Positions 1 through 7,153 of a stretch of 17,081 bases of DNA are shown here, one piece after another. Numbering within the stretch: position 1 is the first letter of the stretch; the number at the start of each line of letters is the position of its first letter. The stretch comes from DATAVB01 sp040414495 (GTDB lineage Bacteria; Actinomycetota; Actinomycetes; Mycobacteriales; QHCD01): positions 1-17,081 of the forward strand of contig JBEDUI010000040.1 in NCBI GenBank assembly GCA_040414495.1, given 5' to 3'. Made by a program: the position numbers and the translations under genes. The notes beneath the pieces were generated by a model. The model saw only the letters and a list, made by a program, of their open reading frames with translations, was not told the DNA's origin and ran no database searches.

Positions 1-44
1 GCCAGCGCGACATCGAGTGCCTTGTCGCGGTCAAATCCTGCCAT
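1..44 (-). CDS. recA: RecA recombinase, N-terminal 14 codons only (partial)
   Basis: Only the first 14 codons are inside the window; the gene continues leftward beyond base 1. The minus strand from the ATG at 44-42 reads MAGFDRDKALDVAL, which matches the conserved start of actinobacterial RecA (typically M-x-x-x-D-R-E/D-K-A-L-x-x-A-L). A GAGGTG ribosome-binding site lies six bases before the ATG. RecA forms the ATP-dependent filament on single-stranded DNA that drives homologous recombination and triggers LexA self-cleavage. The call is short on sequence but is backed by three neighbours: a RecA-NDp promoter, an SOS box and a DUF3046 gene directly upstream, which is the usual actinobacterial recA context. 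ATP-binding motifs are outside the window and cannot be checked. Confidence 0.85.
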   Translation of the reverse strand, partial: MAGFDRDKALDVAL

Positions 45-120
45 CAGGTACACCTCGCTGTCGGCGATCGTGCTCCGAGTCCCGGAGCGACGGGTCGCGT
101 TGGTTTGCTGTCACCCGGTG

Positions 121-143
121 ACGCTAGGCCGTTGCGCTGACAA
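121..143 (-). promoter_or_regulatory. RecA-NDp (PafBC-type, LexA-independent) promoter of recA
   Basis: On the minus strand the sequence reads TTGTCAGCG, eight bases, then TAGCGT. The known RecA-NDp consensus is TTGTCRGTG-N8-TAGGGT, so the spacing is exact and only two positions differ. In mycobacteria this promoter class is driven by the PafBC activator during DNA damage. The site lies about 77 bases upstream of the recA ATG, leaving a leader of roughly 70 bases. Activity and the identity of the activator here are inferred. Confidence 0.8.
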
Positions 144-197
144 AACCACGCCGCATCGCCCGACCTGTGGATCACCAGCTCCGCTGTGGATACGGTA

Positions 198-213
198 CCG
201 AACACTCGTTCGA
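198..213. promoter_or_regulatory. LexA-binding SOS box upstream of recA
   Basis: The sequence CCGAACACTCGTTCGA contains the perfect GAAC-N4-GTTC core of the Gram-positive/actinobacterial SOS box. It lies in the 208-base gap between DUF3046 and recA, about 155 bases before the recA start. On the minus strand a TATCAT element (215-220) that could be a -10 box lies immediately before it, so bound LexA would sit around the start site of a distal recA promoter. With the RecA-NDp element nearer the gene, this gives the two-promoter layout known from Mycobacterium recA. Confidence 0.85.
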
Positions 214-252
214 GATGATATGCAACACGCCGGTCGTGTCGCGCCGGCAAAA

Positions 253-450
253 TCAGTGCCGCTGGCCGGTCGGCACATCGAATTCGGCGCAGACCGCCCG
301 CCACACCGCCTTCGGCTCGATGCCGTTCTCCAACGCCTGCTCTGCCGTCACGCCACCGAGGCTGCCGATGACGTGATCGCGCGCCACAGACTCCGCGTAC
401 ACGTCACCGAACTGTCCACGCATCCGGGCCCAGAATTCGGTCAATCTCAT
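253..450 (-). CDS. DUF3046 family protein
   Basis: This 65-residue protein begins MRLTEFWARMRGQFGDVYAE and ends in a W-R-A-V-C-A-E-F-D-V-P segment, both hallmarks of DUF3046. The family is small, actinobacterial, of unknown function, and commonly encoded just upstream of recA. The start is taken at the ATG at 450 because family members begin at MRLTEFW and a GGGG stretch precedes it at suitable distance; a GTG seven codons upstream (471) would only add unrelated residues. No signal peptide or membrane segment is seen. It is on the same strand as recA but separated by 208 bases holding recA's own promoters, so cotranscription is possible but not needed. Confidence 0.9.
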   Translation of the reverse strand: MRLTEFWARMRGQFGDVYAESVARDHVIGSLGGVTAEQALENGIEPKAVWRAVCAEFDVPTGQRH

Positions 451-478
451 GATGTGCCCCAGCATAATCACCAGGCCT

Positions 479-500
479 GAGCGCCCATCGGCGCGCGCTC
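479..500 (-). terminator. Possible weak hairpin at the end of the sugar operon
   Basis: The arms GAGCGC and GCGCTC flank a ten-base interior, just at and after the stop codon of the last operon gene. On the minus strand the hairpin is not followed by a T-run, so it is at best a GC hairpin or attenuator of the kind common in actinomycetes. Readthrough into DUF3046 would be possible. Confidence 0.25.
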
Positions 501-1551
501 AACCAGTCAGCGTCGCGAAGACCTCCAGTACTTCGAGCGCATCCTCCAACGTGCCGAACCGCAGCGGCCGCACGCCCCGGGCCGCATCGACGAACTCCAG
601 CAGGCTCTGTGCGTAGCCCTGAACGAAGTTGTTGCTGTTGTACAGCTGGCCCAGGCTCATTTCCGGTTCCCAGACCAGCGGCGCGCTGGCGTCGTCGGTG
701 AAGTACGACGAGGTGCGGCCGTACGGACCGGTCGAGCCGCGGCGGTACCAGGTGAGCCGGCTGGCGTTGTCGATCACGATGTTCGTACGCTCGCCGACGA
801 TGTCGACCCGCTCCAGCGGGCTGGTCCCGGACTGCCCGGCGCTGAAATGAAAGGTGCCGACCGTTCCATCGGCGAACGTCGCCAGCGCGACTCCACCCCC
901 ACCGGCCGGGGCCGGCTCATACCGCAGCGACCGGATCGGACCGACTGTCACCAGCGCGGTGCCGATCGGGTGCCAGATGTGCCCGAGGCAGCTGCGTACG
1001 GCTGGGTCGGTCAGCGGCCGGCCCGGGCGGTCGGGCACGTGCAGCGGGTAGCGGCTGGTGAACGAGGTCGGCCGACCGAAATCCGGTCCGCGAATGATGT
1101 CGCGGGCCTTGCGGTAGGCCGGGTTGAACATGGTCTTCATCCCTACCGCGGCAACCCGATCGGTCCGGTCCCGCAGCGCGATGAGCTCCTTGACCGTGTC
1201 GGTCCGGGCCGCCACCGGCTTGTCGGTCCATACGTGCACGCCGGCCCGCAGGCACTGGGCCATGAGCGAGGCAGCGCGCGGCTCCTCGCCGACGAAATCC
1301 TCCACGCCGATCATGACCGCCTCCGGCGCGGTCTCCTCCAGCAGCCGGTCCACGGTGGAATACGCCCGCCGGGCACCGAATTGCCGGGCGAACGCCTCGG
1401 CCCGGGCCGGGTCCGGATCCCACAGCGCCGCCAGCTCGACGGTCAGGTACGGCAGGCAGGGTAGGAAATTACGGAACGCGTGTCCCGACGTTCCCAGAAA
1501 TGCCACCCGTAATGTCGTCTCGGCCTCATAGCCGAACGTGATGCCGGTCAA
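499..1551 (-). CDS. Gfo/Idh/MocA family oxidoreductase (second of pair)
   Basis: This 350-residue protein is predicted to be an NAD(P)-dependent cytoplasmic dehydrogenase acting on a sugar or sugar derivative. The N-terminal Rossmann half starts at about residue 15 (RVAFLGTSGHAFRN) with a degenerate glycine-rich loop. The family E-K-P motif appears as TDKP (109-112). The central MKTMFNPAYRKAR segment (138-150) and a G-H-I-W-H-P stretch (190-195) sit where catalytic Lys and His residues normally lie. The start is a TTG at 1551, overlapping the previous gene's TGA as TTGA, with GGAG seven bases upstream. It is the last gene of the operon and a diverged paralog of the gene before it. The exact substrate cannot be read from sequence; the weak glycine loop leaves some doubt about cofactor use. 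Confidence 0.88.
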   Translation of the reverse strand: MTGITFGYEAETTLRVAFLGTSGHAFRNFLPCLPYLTVELAALWDPDPARAEAFARQFGARRAYSTVDRLLEETAPEAVMIGVEDFVGEEPRAASLMAQCLRAGVHVWTDKPVAARTDTVKELIALRDRTDRVAAVGMKTMFNPAYRKARDIIRGPDFGRPTSFTSRYPLHVPDRPGRPLTDPAVRSCLGHIWHPIGTALVTVGPIRSLRYEPAPAGGGGVALATFADGTVGTFHFSAGQSGTSPLERVDIVGERTNIVIDNASRLTWYRRGSTGPYGRTSSYFTDDASAPLVWEPEMSLGQLYNSNNFVQGYAQSLLEFVDAARGVRPLRFGTLEDALEVLEVFATLTG

Positions 1552-2603
1552 CCCTTGACTCCAACCGGTTCTCCGTCACTGAGCAGCGCCGCTTCATAAA
1601 TACGCATCACGTGCAGGGCGAAATCCAGGTCGGCGCTGCGGACCGGCCGATTATCGAGCACCGCGCCGCAGAAGTCGTACAGCTCATCGAACATGCCTTG
1701 CACGAACAAACCGGTGTTCTCCAACGTGGCCAGCCGATGCTCGGCCTGCCAGCAAATGCTGCCGGTTTCGGTGCCTGGGCCGGTGAAGTCCCGTTGCCGG
1801 GCATAGTCGAACGGAATTCCGCGGTGATAAACGACCCGCTCGCTGTCCTCAATGGACACCACCCGGTCGGCGCCGAACAGGTCGTAGCGCTCGACCGGGT
1901 ATCCCGGTGGCGCGCCGCCGGCCAGGAAGAACGTGCCGATCGCACCGTTCGCATAGTCCAGGTGTACCGCCCCGCTGGCGTCCTGCCCCGGCCCGCGGAC
2001 CGTCCGCACTGCCCGCACCGGTCCGCCCAATTCGACCAGCAGCGACAGCGGATGGCAGCCGTTAGCCAGCCAGTTGGTGAACTCACCGCGGGCCAGCACC
2101 CCGGCGCCATCGCGCGGAATCGTCATTGGATAGACGGCCAGAACGGACCGCAGGTCGCCGAATTCCGGCAGTTCGACGAGTTCGCGCGCTTTGCGGACCG
2201 CCGGCATGTACGCCTTTTTGAAGCCGACAGCGCAGGTCTGGTCTCCGGCCGCGGCCCGGATCTTCTCCACGTCCGCGGCGCGCAGGCCGGGCGGTTTCTC
2301 CATCCACACGTGCAGTCCGGCCGACAGGGCTTGCACGGCCAGGTCAGGATGCTGCCGCGGTCCGACGCAGATCAGGACCGCGTCCAATGGCACCTCCGAA
2401 TACATCCGCCCGGCGTCGGTGAATACCGGCAGCCCGCCGTATTCCTCGGCGGTACGGCGGGCCAACGCTTCGTCCACATCGCACAGTGCCGCCAACGTGA
2501 CCGGGAGATAGTGCAGCGCGGGCAGGATGTTCCGGTAGGTGTGGCTGCCGACCCCGACCAGGCCGACCCGCACCGTCCGATCGTATTCACGCCGATAACT
2601 CAA
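1548..2603 (-). CDS. Gfo/Idh/MocA family oxidoreductase (first of pair)
   Basis: This 351-residue protein is the better preserved of two adjacent dehydrogenase paralogs. The dinucleotide loop is GLVGVGSH at about 14-21, followed by an acidic CDVD (41-44) at the end of the second strand, as in NAD-preferring members. The family E-K-P motif is at 102-104, GFKKAYMPAVRKAR (127-140) carries the likely substrate lysine region, and NGCHPL (181-186) carries the likely catalytic histidine. The usual aspartate of the D-x-x-x-H pattern is not evident. The start is a TTG at 2603 with a GGGGA sequence about five bases upstream; the next usable start (GTG, codon 11) would trim close to the Rossmann strand. 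It lies nine bases after the permease gene and overlaps the next gene. Likely role is oxidation of the imported sugar or glycoside. Confidence 0.9.
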   Translation of the reverse strand: MSYRREYDRTVRVGLVGVGSHTYRNILPALHYLPVTLAALCDVDEALARRTAEEYGGLPVFTDAGRMYSEVPLDAVLICVGPRQHPDLAVQALSAGLHVWMEKPPGLRAADVEKIRAAAGDQTCAVGFKKAYMPAVRKARELVELPEFGDLRSVLAVYPMTIPRDGAGVLARGEFTNWLANGCHPLSLLVELGGPVRAVRTVRGPGQDASGAVHLDYANGAIGTFFLAGGAPPGYPVERYDLFGADRVVSIEDSERVVYHRGIPFDYARQRDFTGPGTETGSICWQAEHRLATLENTGLFVQGMFDELYDFCGAVLDNRPVRSADLDFALHVMRIYEAALLSDGEPVGVKG

Positions 2604-2612
2604 CCGAATCCC

Positions 2613-3479
2613 CTAGCCGCCCAGGCCGGCGGCCGTGATGCCGTCGACGAACCGGCGCTGCAACAGCAGGAACAGCAACACCATCGGGGCCAGCATGATC
2701 AGGCCGGCCGCGCTGATGAGCGCGTAATTCTGGGTGAAGCCCTGTTGGAAGGCGAAGAACGTCGTCGAAATCGGCATCCGGCTGTTGGTCTGGATGAACG
2801 TCACCGCCAGCAGGAACTCGTTGTACGCCGACAATGCTGACACCAATGCGACCGTGAGAAATCCCGGCCACGCGATCGGCAACACGATTCGGAACAGCAC
2901 GCCCCATTCGCTCGCGCCGTCAATACGGGCTGCGTCGTCGTAATCGCGCGGCACGCCGATCATGAACGACCGCAGCAGCAGGGTCGCGAATGGCGAGAAA
3001 ATCGCCCAATAGATAATGATCAGGCCAATCAGCGTGTCGTAGAGCCCGAGACGGGTCCACAGGAAGAACAACGGCACCAGGAACAACTGGATCGGCAGCG
3101 CGCTACTCACCAGCAGGTACGCCATCGCGCCGCCGAGTCCCGGCAGGTCCAAACGCGACATCGCGTACGCCCCGCAGCCGGCGATCGCGCAGACCCCGGC
3201 CGCCGTCCCGAGCACGATCACCAGGCTATTGGTGAAACCGGCACCCATTGATGCCTGTCGCCAGGCGTCGGTGAAGTTGTGCCACTGTGGATGGTCGGGC
3301 AGCCCGAGCGGGTCGGAGGCCAGCTGGCCCTGGGTTTTCAGCGAATCGAACAGGAAGATGACGATCGGCCCGAGGGCAAAGGCGAAGAGCACGACCAGGA
3401 CCAGGTAGAACGCCGGGTGCGGAGTCTGGCCGTTGCTCGTGCGCCGCCTGGTACGAAGCGAAATCGCGGTCACGGTCAT
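2613..3479 (-). CDS. Carbohydrate ABC transporter permease, MalG-type (CUT1)
   Basis: This 288-residue inner-membrane protein is the second permease of a sugar importer. Hydrophobic segments occur near residues 23-45, 83-105, 118-140, 148-170, 203-222 and 255-275, consistent with six membrane spans. The ATPase-contacting EAA loop is at about 181-201, ending R-I-V-L-P, in the form typical of MalG-like proteins. The start ATG at 3479 overlaps the upstream permease stop as ATGA, indicating translational coupling. No importer ATPase gene is present, so it probably works with a shared ATPase encoded elsewhere, as many actinomycete CUT1 systems do with MsiK. Confidence 0.93.
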   Translation of the reverse strand: MTVTAISLRTRRRTSNGQTPHPAFYLVLVVLFAFALGPIVIFLFDSLKTQGQLASDPLGLPDHPQWHNFTDAWRQASMGAGFTNSLVIVLGTAAGVCAIAGCGAYAMSRLDLPGLGGAMAYLLVSSALPIQLFLVPLFFLWTRLGLYDTLIGLIIIYWAIFSPFATLLLRSFMIGVPRDYDDAARIDGASEWGVLFRIVLPIAWPGFLTVALVSALSAYNEFLLAVTFIQTNSRMPISTTFFAFQQGFTQNYALISAAGLIMLAPMVLLFLLLQRRFVDGITAAGLGG

Positions 3480-4411
3480 ATTTCCCAGCCCTTCCGCCGG
3501 CGCAGGATCTGGTACGCCCCAACCACGATTCCACTGATCAGCGCCAGTACGACACCGATCGCGGCGGCATATCCGGCCTGCTGATTCTCGAACGCATCCC
3601 GGTACTGCAGCGTGCTGAGCACCTCAGTGGAGCCGGCCGGGCCGCCCTGGGTGAGTATGTAAATGTAGTCGAATACCAGGAACGACCAGATGATCGTCAT
3701 CAGGCCGAGGAACATCAGCGTCGGCCGGATCGCCGGCAGCGTCACATGCCAGAACTGCTGCCACGAATTGGCACCGTCCAATCCGGACGCTTCATACAGC
3801 GACGGGTTGACGCCCTGCATCGCGGCCAGAAACACCACGACCAGAAATCCCCACCACGACCAGGTATTGACCACCGCCACCGACGGCAACGCCGTACTGC
3901 CGTTGCCGAGGAAGTTCACGCCCAACAGCTTGCCGACGCCGTGCTCGGGCGAGAGCAGGCTCTGCCAGATGCTGGCGCTGACCACACTGGCCACAATGTA
4001 CGGAATGAAGTAGACGACCCGGAACACGGTGAGAAACCGGCGCATCCGAGACAGTAGAAATGCGCCGAACAGACCCATCGACATCGGAACGATCAGAAAG
4101 AAAATCGTCCACCAGACGTTGTGCAGGAAAGCGTCGGCGAACGCGCCGTCATGGAACATCTTGCGGTAGTTGTCCACGCCGATGAAGTTGGCGCCGCCGA
4201 TACCAGTCCAGTCGGTGAACGAGTAATACACGCTCATCGCGCCCGGCCCGGCGATCACCAGAACGTTCACCACGATGAGCGGCAGCATGAACGCCCACGC
4301 CGTCAGTCCACGTCGGATTCGCCGGCCGCGCCGGCCATTGCCCGGCGCGCGGGCGGCGTATGGCCGGGACGGCTCGGCCGCGGTTGCGGCCATCTCTCCG
4401 GACAGCGCCAT
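3476..4411 (-). CDS. Carbohydrate ABC transporter permease, MalF-type (CUT1)
   Basis: This 311-residue membrane protein has a basic cytoplasmic N-terminus (GRRGRRIRRG, about 26-35), then hydrophobic segments from about 38 onward. The extracellular SFTDWTG stretch (64-70) is typical of MalF-like sugar permeases in Gram-positive bacteria. The EAA loop is at about 207-226 (E-A-S-G-L-D-G-A then V-T-L-P). It forms the translocation pore with the MalG-type partner. The ATG at 4411 lies four bases after the binding-protein stop, with an AGGA sequence inside the preceding gene as likely ribosome-binding site; a second ATG at codon 7 is also possible. Gene order (binding protein, MalF, MalG) is standard for CUT1 operons. 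Confidence 0.93.
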   Translation of the reverse strand: MALSGEMAATAAEPSRPYAARAPGNGRRGRRIRRGLTAWAFMLPLIVVNVLVIAGPGAMSVYYSFTDWTGIGGANFIGVDNYRKMFHDGAFADAFLHNVWWTIFFLIVPMSMGLFGAFLLSRMRRFLTVFRVVYFIPYIVASVVSASIWQSLLSPEHGVGKLLGVNFLGNGSTALPSVAVVNTWSWWGFLVVVFLAAMQGVNPSLYEASGLDGANSWQQFWHVTLPAIRPTLMFLGLMTIIWSFLVFDYIYILTQGGPAGSTEVLSTLQYRDAFENQQAGYAAAIGVVLALISGIVVGAYQILRRRKGWEI

Positions 4412-4415
4412 AACC

Positions 4416-5771
4416 TCAGCTTCCTGAGTGCGGCGAGGCGAGCGGCGGAACCTTCCCCGCCTTGAGTTCTGGCTGGAATACCTTGTCCATGCCGGCGCAG
4501 AACGCCTTCGGCGTCATCTTCCCGGTAATCACCTTGTCCATCGACTGGTAGACGTAGGTGTCGGTCTGCGGCGGGAACGACGTCCAGGTCGCGTATCCGA
4601 CGTCCTTGGTGGCGTTCAGCGCTAGGTAGAAGCGTTTGAGCCGCTCGTCCACATTGCTCGGGAAATCGCTGGGCTCAACCTTGATCGGTGGCAGCTGGCC
4701 GTTGATCGCGGCCACCTCGGCCGTCGCCCGCTTCGGATCCAGCGTCCAGTCCAGGAAGGTGGCCGCGTCGTCCAGATGCTTGGATTTCTTGTTGATCGAA
4801 TTGTCGCCGCCGATCGCCAGCACATAGACATCGTCGGGAACGTTGTTGGCGAATTTCGGCAAAGGCGCCCAGTCCCACTTGGCGGTGTTCCCGGCCGCCT
4901 TGCCGAAATACGGCGGAATCTCAGTGAAGCCCCACGACCCGGTAATCATCATGGCGGCCTTGCCCTGGGCCAGTTGCGTGTAGATGTCGGCGAATTTGTA
5001 GGTGAAGTACGACTCCGGTCCCCCGCCGTACCAGGATTTCTTGAAATAGCTGCCCAGCAGAGCGATCGCGTCAACGAACACCGACGAGGACCATGGCAAC
5101 TTTCCGCTCAGCGCCTGGTGCACCGCCTCGGGACCGGCGAATTCGTTGATCATCGCGGTCACGTGCCACTCGGTCGCCTTACGAAACTCGGCGTTTCCCG
5201 CCGCAACGGGCGACATGCCCTTGCCCTTGGCCTCTTTACAGAGCGCTTCGAATTCGTCCTTGTTGGTCGGCGGTTTCCAGCCGTTCTTGCTGAACGTGTC
5301 GGTGTTGTACAAAACGACCATTGACTCGTACGAGGTGGGTATCCCGTACAGCTTTCCATTCGAGGTGCCTGTCTCGAGTGCCCACGGTTGGATCTTGGCC
5401 GGCCAGTTGAATTTCTTGCTGTACTTGTCCAACGGGGCCAGATAACCGGCATCCGCGAAATCGACCACGATGGTCGGCCCGTCGCTGCCGATAATATCCG
5501 GCCCGCGACCGGATGCCAGCGAGGTCTGCATGAGCTGGTTGATCGTAGCCGTCTGCTTGATCGACAGGTCCACCTTGACCTTGTGATTGCTGTTGTACGC
5601 ATCAACCGTGTGGGTCTGGAAATACTTCTGGTCCTCGTTGCTGCTGAACGCGGCCCAGGTGGCAATACTGTTTGCGCCGGCCCCGCTGCCGCATGCGGCC
5701 AGAACGCCGGTGGCTGCCGATACTTCTCCGCACAACGCCAGGAAATGCCGGCGTGACATGCCCGATGACAC
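4416..5771 (-). CDS. Sugar ABC transporter substrate-binding lipoprotein (CUT1, family 1)
   Basis: This 451-residue extracellular solute-binding protein is predicted to be anchored to the outer face of the membrane and to deliver a sugar or glycoside to the permeases. The N-terminus carries a twin-arginine-like S-R-R-H-F-L (6-11), a hydrophobic stretch and a lipobox LAAC, with Cys27 the lipidation site. The body has family 1 features: NSNHKVKVD near the start, a GRGPDIIG segment, LYGIPTSYESM and GKAAMMITGSWGF. I chose the GTG at 5771 because a perfect GGAGG (5779-5783) lies seven bases upstream; an in-frame GTG at 5885 would bury the signal peptide, and the ATG at 5759 is too far from that site. 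It is the first gene of the operon, behind a promoter and a LacI-type operator. Several aromatic residues suggest a carbohydrate ligand, but the identity is unknown. Confidence 0.92.
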   Translation of the reverse strand: MSSGMSRRHFLALCGEVSAATGVLAACGSGAGANSIATWAAFSSNEDQKYFQTHTVDAYNSNHKVKVDLSIKQTATINQLMQTSLASGRGPDIIGSDGPTIVVDFADAGYLAPLDKYSKKFNWPAKIQPWALETGTSNGKLYGIPTSYESMVVLYNTDTFSKNGWKPPTNKDEFEALCKEAKGKGMSPVAAGNAEFRKATEWHVTAMINEFAGPEAVHQALSGKLPWSSSVFVDAIALLGSYFKKSWYGGGPESYFTYKFADIYTQLAQGKAAMMITGSWGFTEIPPYFGKAAGNTAKWDWAPLPKFANNVPDDVYVLAIGGDNSINKKSKHLDDAATFLDWTLDPKRATAEVAAINGQLPPIKVEPSDFPSNVDERLKRFYLALNATKDVGYATWTSFPPQTDTYVYQSMDKVITGKMTPKAFCAGMDKVFQPELKAGKVPPLASPHSGS

Positions 5772-5778
5772 TGGTCCA

Positions 5779-5783
5779 CCTCC
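5779..5783 (-). promoter_or_regulatory. Ribosome-binding site that fixes the binding-protein start
   Basis: GGAGG on the minus strand, seven bases before GTG 5771. It decides between three in-frame starts (5885, 5771, 5759) and puts the Tat/lipoprotein signal at the N-terminus. Confidence 0.8.
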
Positions 5784-5898
5784 GCGCGGGATCTCGAACG
5801 ACCCCCTGAAAGCACTTGTGACTGCATACGGGCCCGGCGGCGCCCGCACCGGCGACGCCATCGTGGCGGCGCCTGATCGCCGCACCGTTCCATAACGT

Positions 5899-5914
5899 GT
5901 CTACCCGTGTAGAC
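5899..5914. promoter_or_regulatory. LacI-family operator in the sugar operon promoter
   Basis: GTCTACCCGTGTAGAC is an inverted repeat with six-base arms and a central C|G step; one inner pair is mismatched. Read on the minus strand its core, CTACACGGGTAG, differs at one base from the core at 7167-7178 in front of the hydrolase gene. It begins about eight bases after the predicted -10 box, so a bound repressor would cover the transcription start. A central CG is typical of LacI-family operators, where the hinge-helix leucine intercalates. The repressor is most likely the product of the adjacent lacI-type gene. Confidence 0.8.
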
Positions 5915-5922
5915 CTGGAGCA

Positions 5923-5951
5923 AGACTAGGACGCATCGCAGTTCGTCGCAA
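5923..5951 (-). promoter_or_regulatory. Predicted sigma-70-type promoter of the sugar operon
   Basis: On the minus strand TTGCGA (5951-5946) and TAGTCT (5928-5923) are separated by exactly 17 bases. The -10 box fits the loose actinobacterial TANNNT pattern. The operator follows immediately downstream. The implied leader to the GTG at 5771 is about 145 bases and holds no other clear element. Confidence 0.55.
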
Positions 5952-5981
5952 GAGTGGAATTCGAGCCGGCAGATTAAATTG

Positions 5982-7004
5982 CTACACGTCCGGTTCGGAA
6001 TCATCGCAGCCACAGGACCCTCGGACAACCAGGTCAATGGGCAAGGTGTCGCGTGTGGTCGGTCGCGGCGGCTGGGCCAATCGATCCTGCAGCCGGTCGA
6101 TGGCATACCGCGCGATCTGGTCGATCGGCTGCCGCACCGCGGTCAATCCCGGGACCAGATATGGGGCGGTTTCCGCGCTGTCGAATGACACAACGGCCAA
6201 ATCATCGGGGATCCGTCGTCCGGTTGCGGCGGCGGCGCGGTACACACCGAGCGCCTGCTCGTCCGCGGTGGCGAATATGGCGGTGGGCGCCTGCCGATAC
6301 CCGAGCAGGCGCAGGGTCGAGCGGTAGGCGGCCTCACGGGAGAAGCTGGGTGAGGTGGCGGCCAGCCGGGCCGGTGCCCGCAATCCGGCCTCGCGTAGGG
6401 CGGATTCCCAGCCCTTACGCCGATCCACCGCATTGCCCACAGTGGGCGGTCCGGCCAGACAGGCGATGCGGCGATGGCCGTGGCCGATCAGATGTCGGGT
6501 TGCGAGGTATCCGCCGTGCCGATTGTCCACACGCACCGATGAGACGTTCTTGGCCGGCACGTCGCGGTCGATGCTCACCACCGGGACGTTCGCCGCGGTC
6601 AGCAGATCAATGATTTCGACGTCGTCTCCGGAGGACACGAAAATCACGCCGTCCACGCGACGCTCCATAAACGACTGCGCGTACAGCAATCCGCGTTCGG
6701 TGTCGTCCATGGTATTCCCGACAACCAAAGTGAATCCACGGGAAAATGCCGCCAGTTCGACTTCCCGTGACAGCTGAGCGAAAAAGGAGTTGGCCATATC
6801 CGGAATGATGAGAGCTACCACCCGGGTGCGGTTGGTGCGCAACGACCGGGCTACGCCATTGGGCCGGTAGCCCAACTCCTCGATAGCCCGCAGCACCTTG
6901 GCCCGGGTTGCCGCCGCAACCGGGCGCGGACCATTGTTGAGTACGTAGCTGACCACGGCGGTGGAGACCCCGGCCGCTCGTGCCACATCATTTCGTGTCG
7001 CCAC
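5982..7004 (-). CDS. LacI-family transcriptional repressor of the sugar locus
   Basis: This 340-residue protein has the standard LacI layout. Residues 4-23 (R-N-D-V-A-R-A-A-G-V-S-T-A-V-V-S-Y-V-L-N) form the helix-turn-helix, and the hinge helix follows at about 47-57 (RPNGVARSLRT), with Leu55 as the intercalating residue. From about 62 (VVALIIPDMANSFF) onward is a periplasmic-binding-protein-like effector domain. I chose the GTG at 7004 because GGGAGGG lies directly upstream and the helix-turn-helix then starts at residue 4 as usual; a GTG at 7019 lacks such a site. The gene lies between the two palindromes it probably binds, upstream of the transport operon on the same strand and divergent from the hydrolase gene. 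The effector is presumably the imported sugar or a product of it. The C-terminus ends in a Cys-x-Cys stretch (SCGCDD) of unknown relevance. Confidence 0.93.
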   Translation of the reverse strand: MATRNDVARAAGVSTAVVSYVLNNGPRPVAAATRAKVLRAIEELGYRPNGVARSLRTNRTRVVALIIPDMANSFFAQLSREVELAAFSRGFTLVVGNTMDDTERGLLYAQSFMERRVDGVIFVSSGDDVEIIDLLTAANVPVVSIDRDVPAKNVSSVRVDNRHGGYLATRHLIGHGHRRIACLAGPPTVGNAVDRRKGWESALREAGLRAPARLAATSPSFSREAAYRSTLRLLGYRQAPTAIFATADEQALGVYRAAAATGRRIPDDLAVVSFDSAETAPYLVPGLTAVRQPIDQIARYAIDRLQDRLAQPPRPTTRDTLPIDLVVRGSCGCDDSEPDV

Positions 7005-7066
7005 GTTCCCTCCCGACACCTGCGCCGCGCTGCGACGGTACGACGGCCGTCCGCATGTGGTCATCC

Positions 7067-7096
7067 ACCTGCTTTTCTGGGCAGGTTATCCCTGCC
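7067..7096. repeat. Two interlocking inverted repeats in the lacI leader
   Basis: ACCTGC (7067-7072) pairs with GCAGGT (7081-7086) across eight bases, and GGCAGG (7080-7085) pairs with CCTGCC (7091-7096) across five. The middle arm is shared, so only one of the two hairpins could form at a time in RNA. The site is 63-92 bases upstream of the repressor GTG and does not resemble the shared operators. It may be a second protein-binding site or a leader structure; function is unknown. Confidence 0.45.
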
Positions 7097-7153
7097 GCGC
7101 GCCGACTCGATCGTCGACGTTCCGCCTTGTGCGGCACTGCGGCAGCCGCTAGC

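Noticed and set aside
1611..2840. 409-codon plus-strand open frame across the dehydrogenase and permease genes
   Set aside because: It is antisense to two well-recognised proteins and looks compositionally biased with no motif.
5982..5990. CTACACGTC, a half-match to the LacI operator
   Set aside because: It is produced by the last codons and stop of the repressor gene, and the second half of the palindrome is absent.
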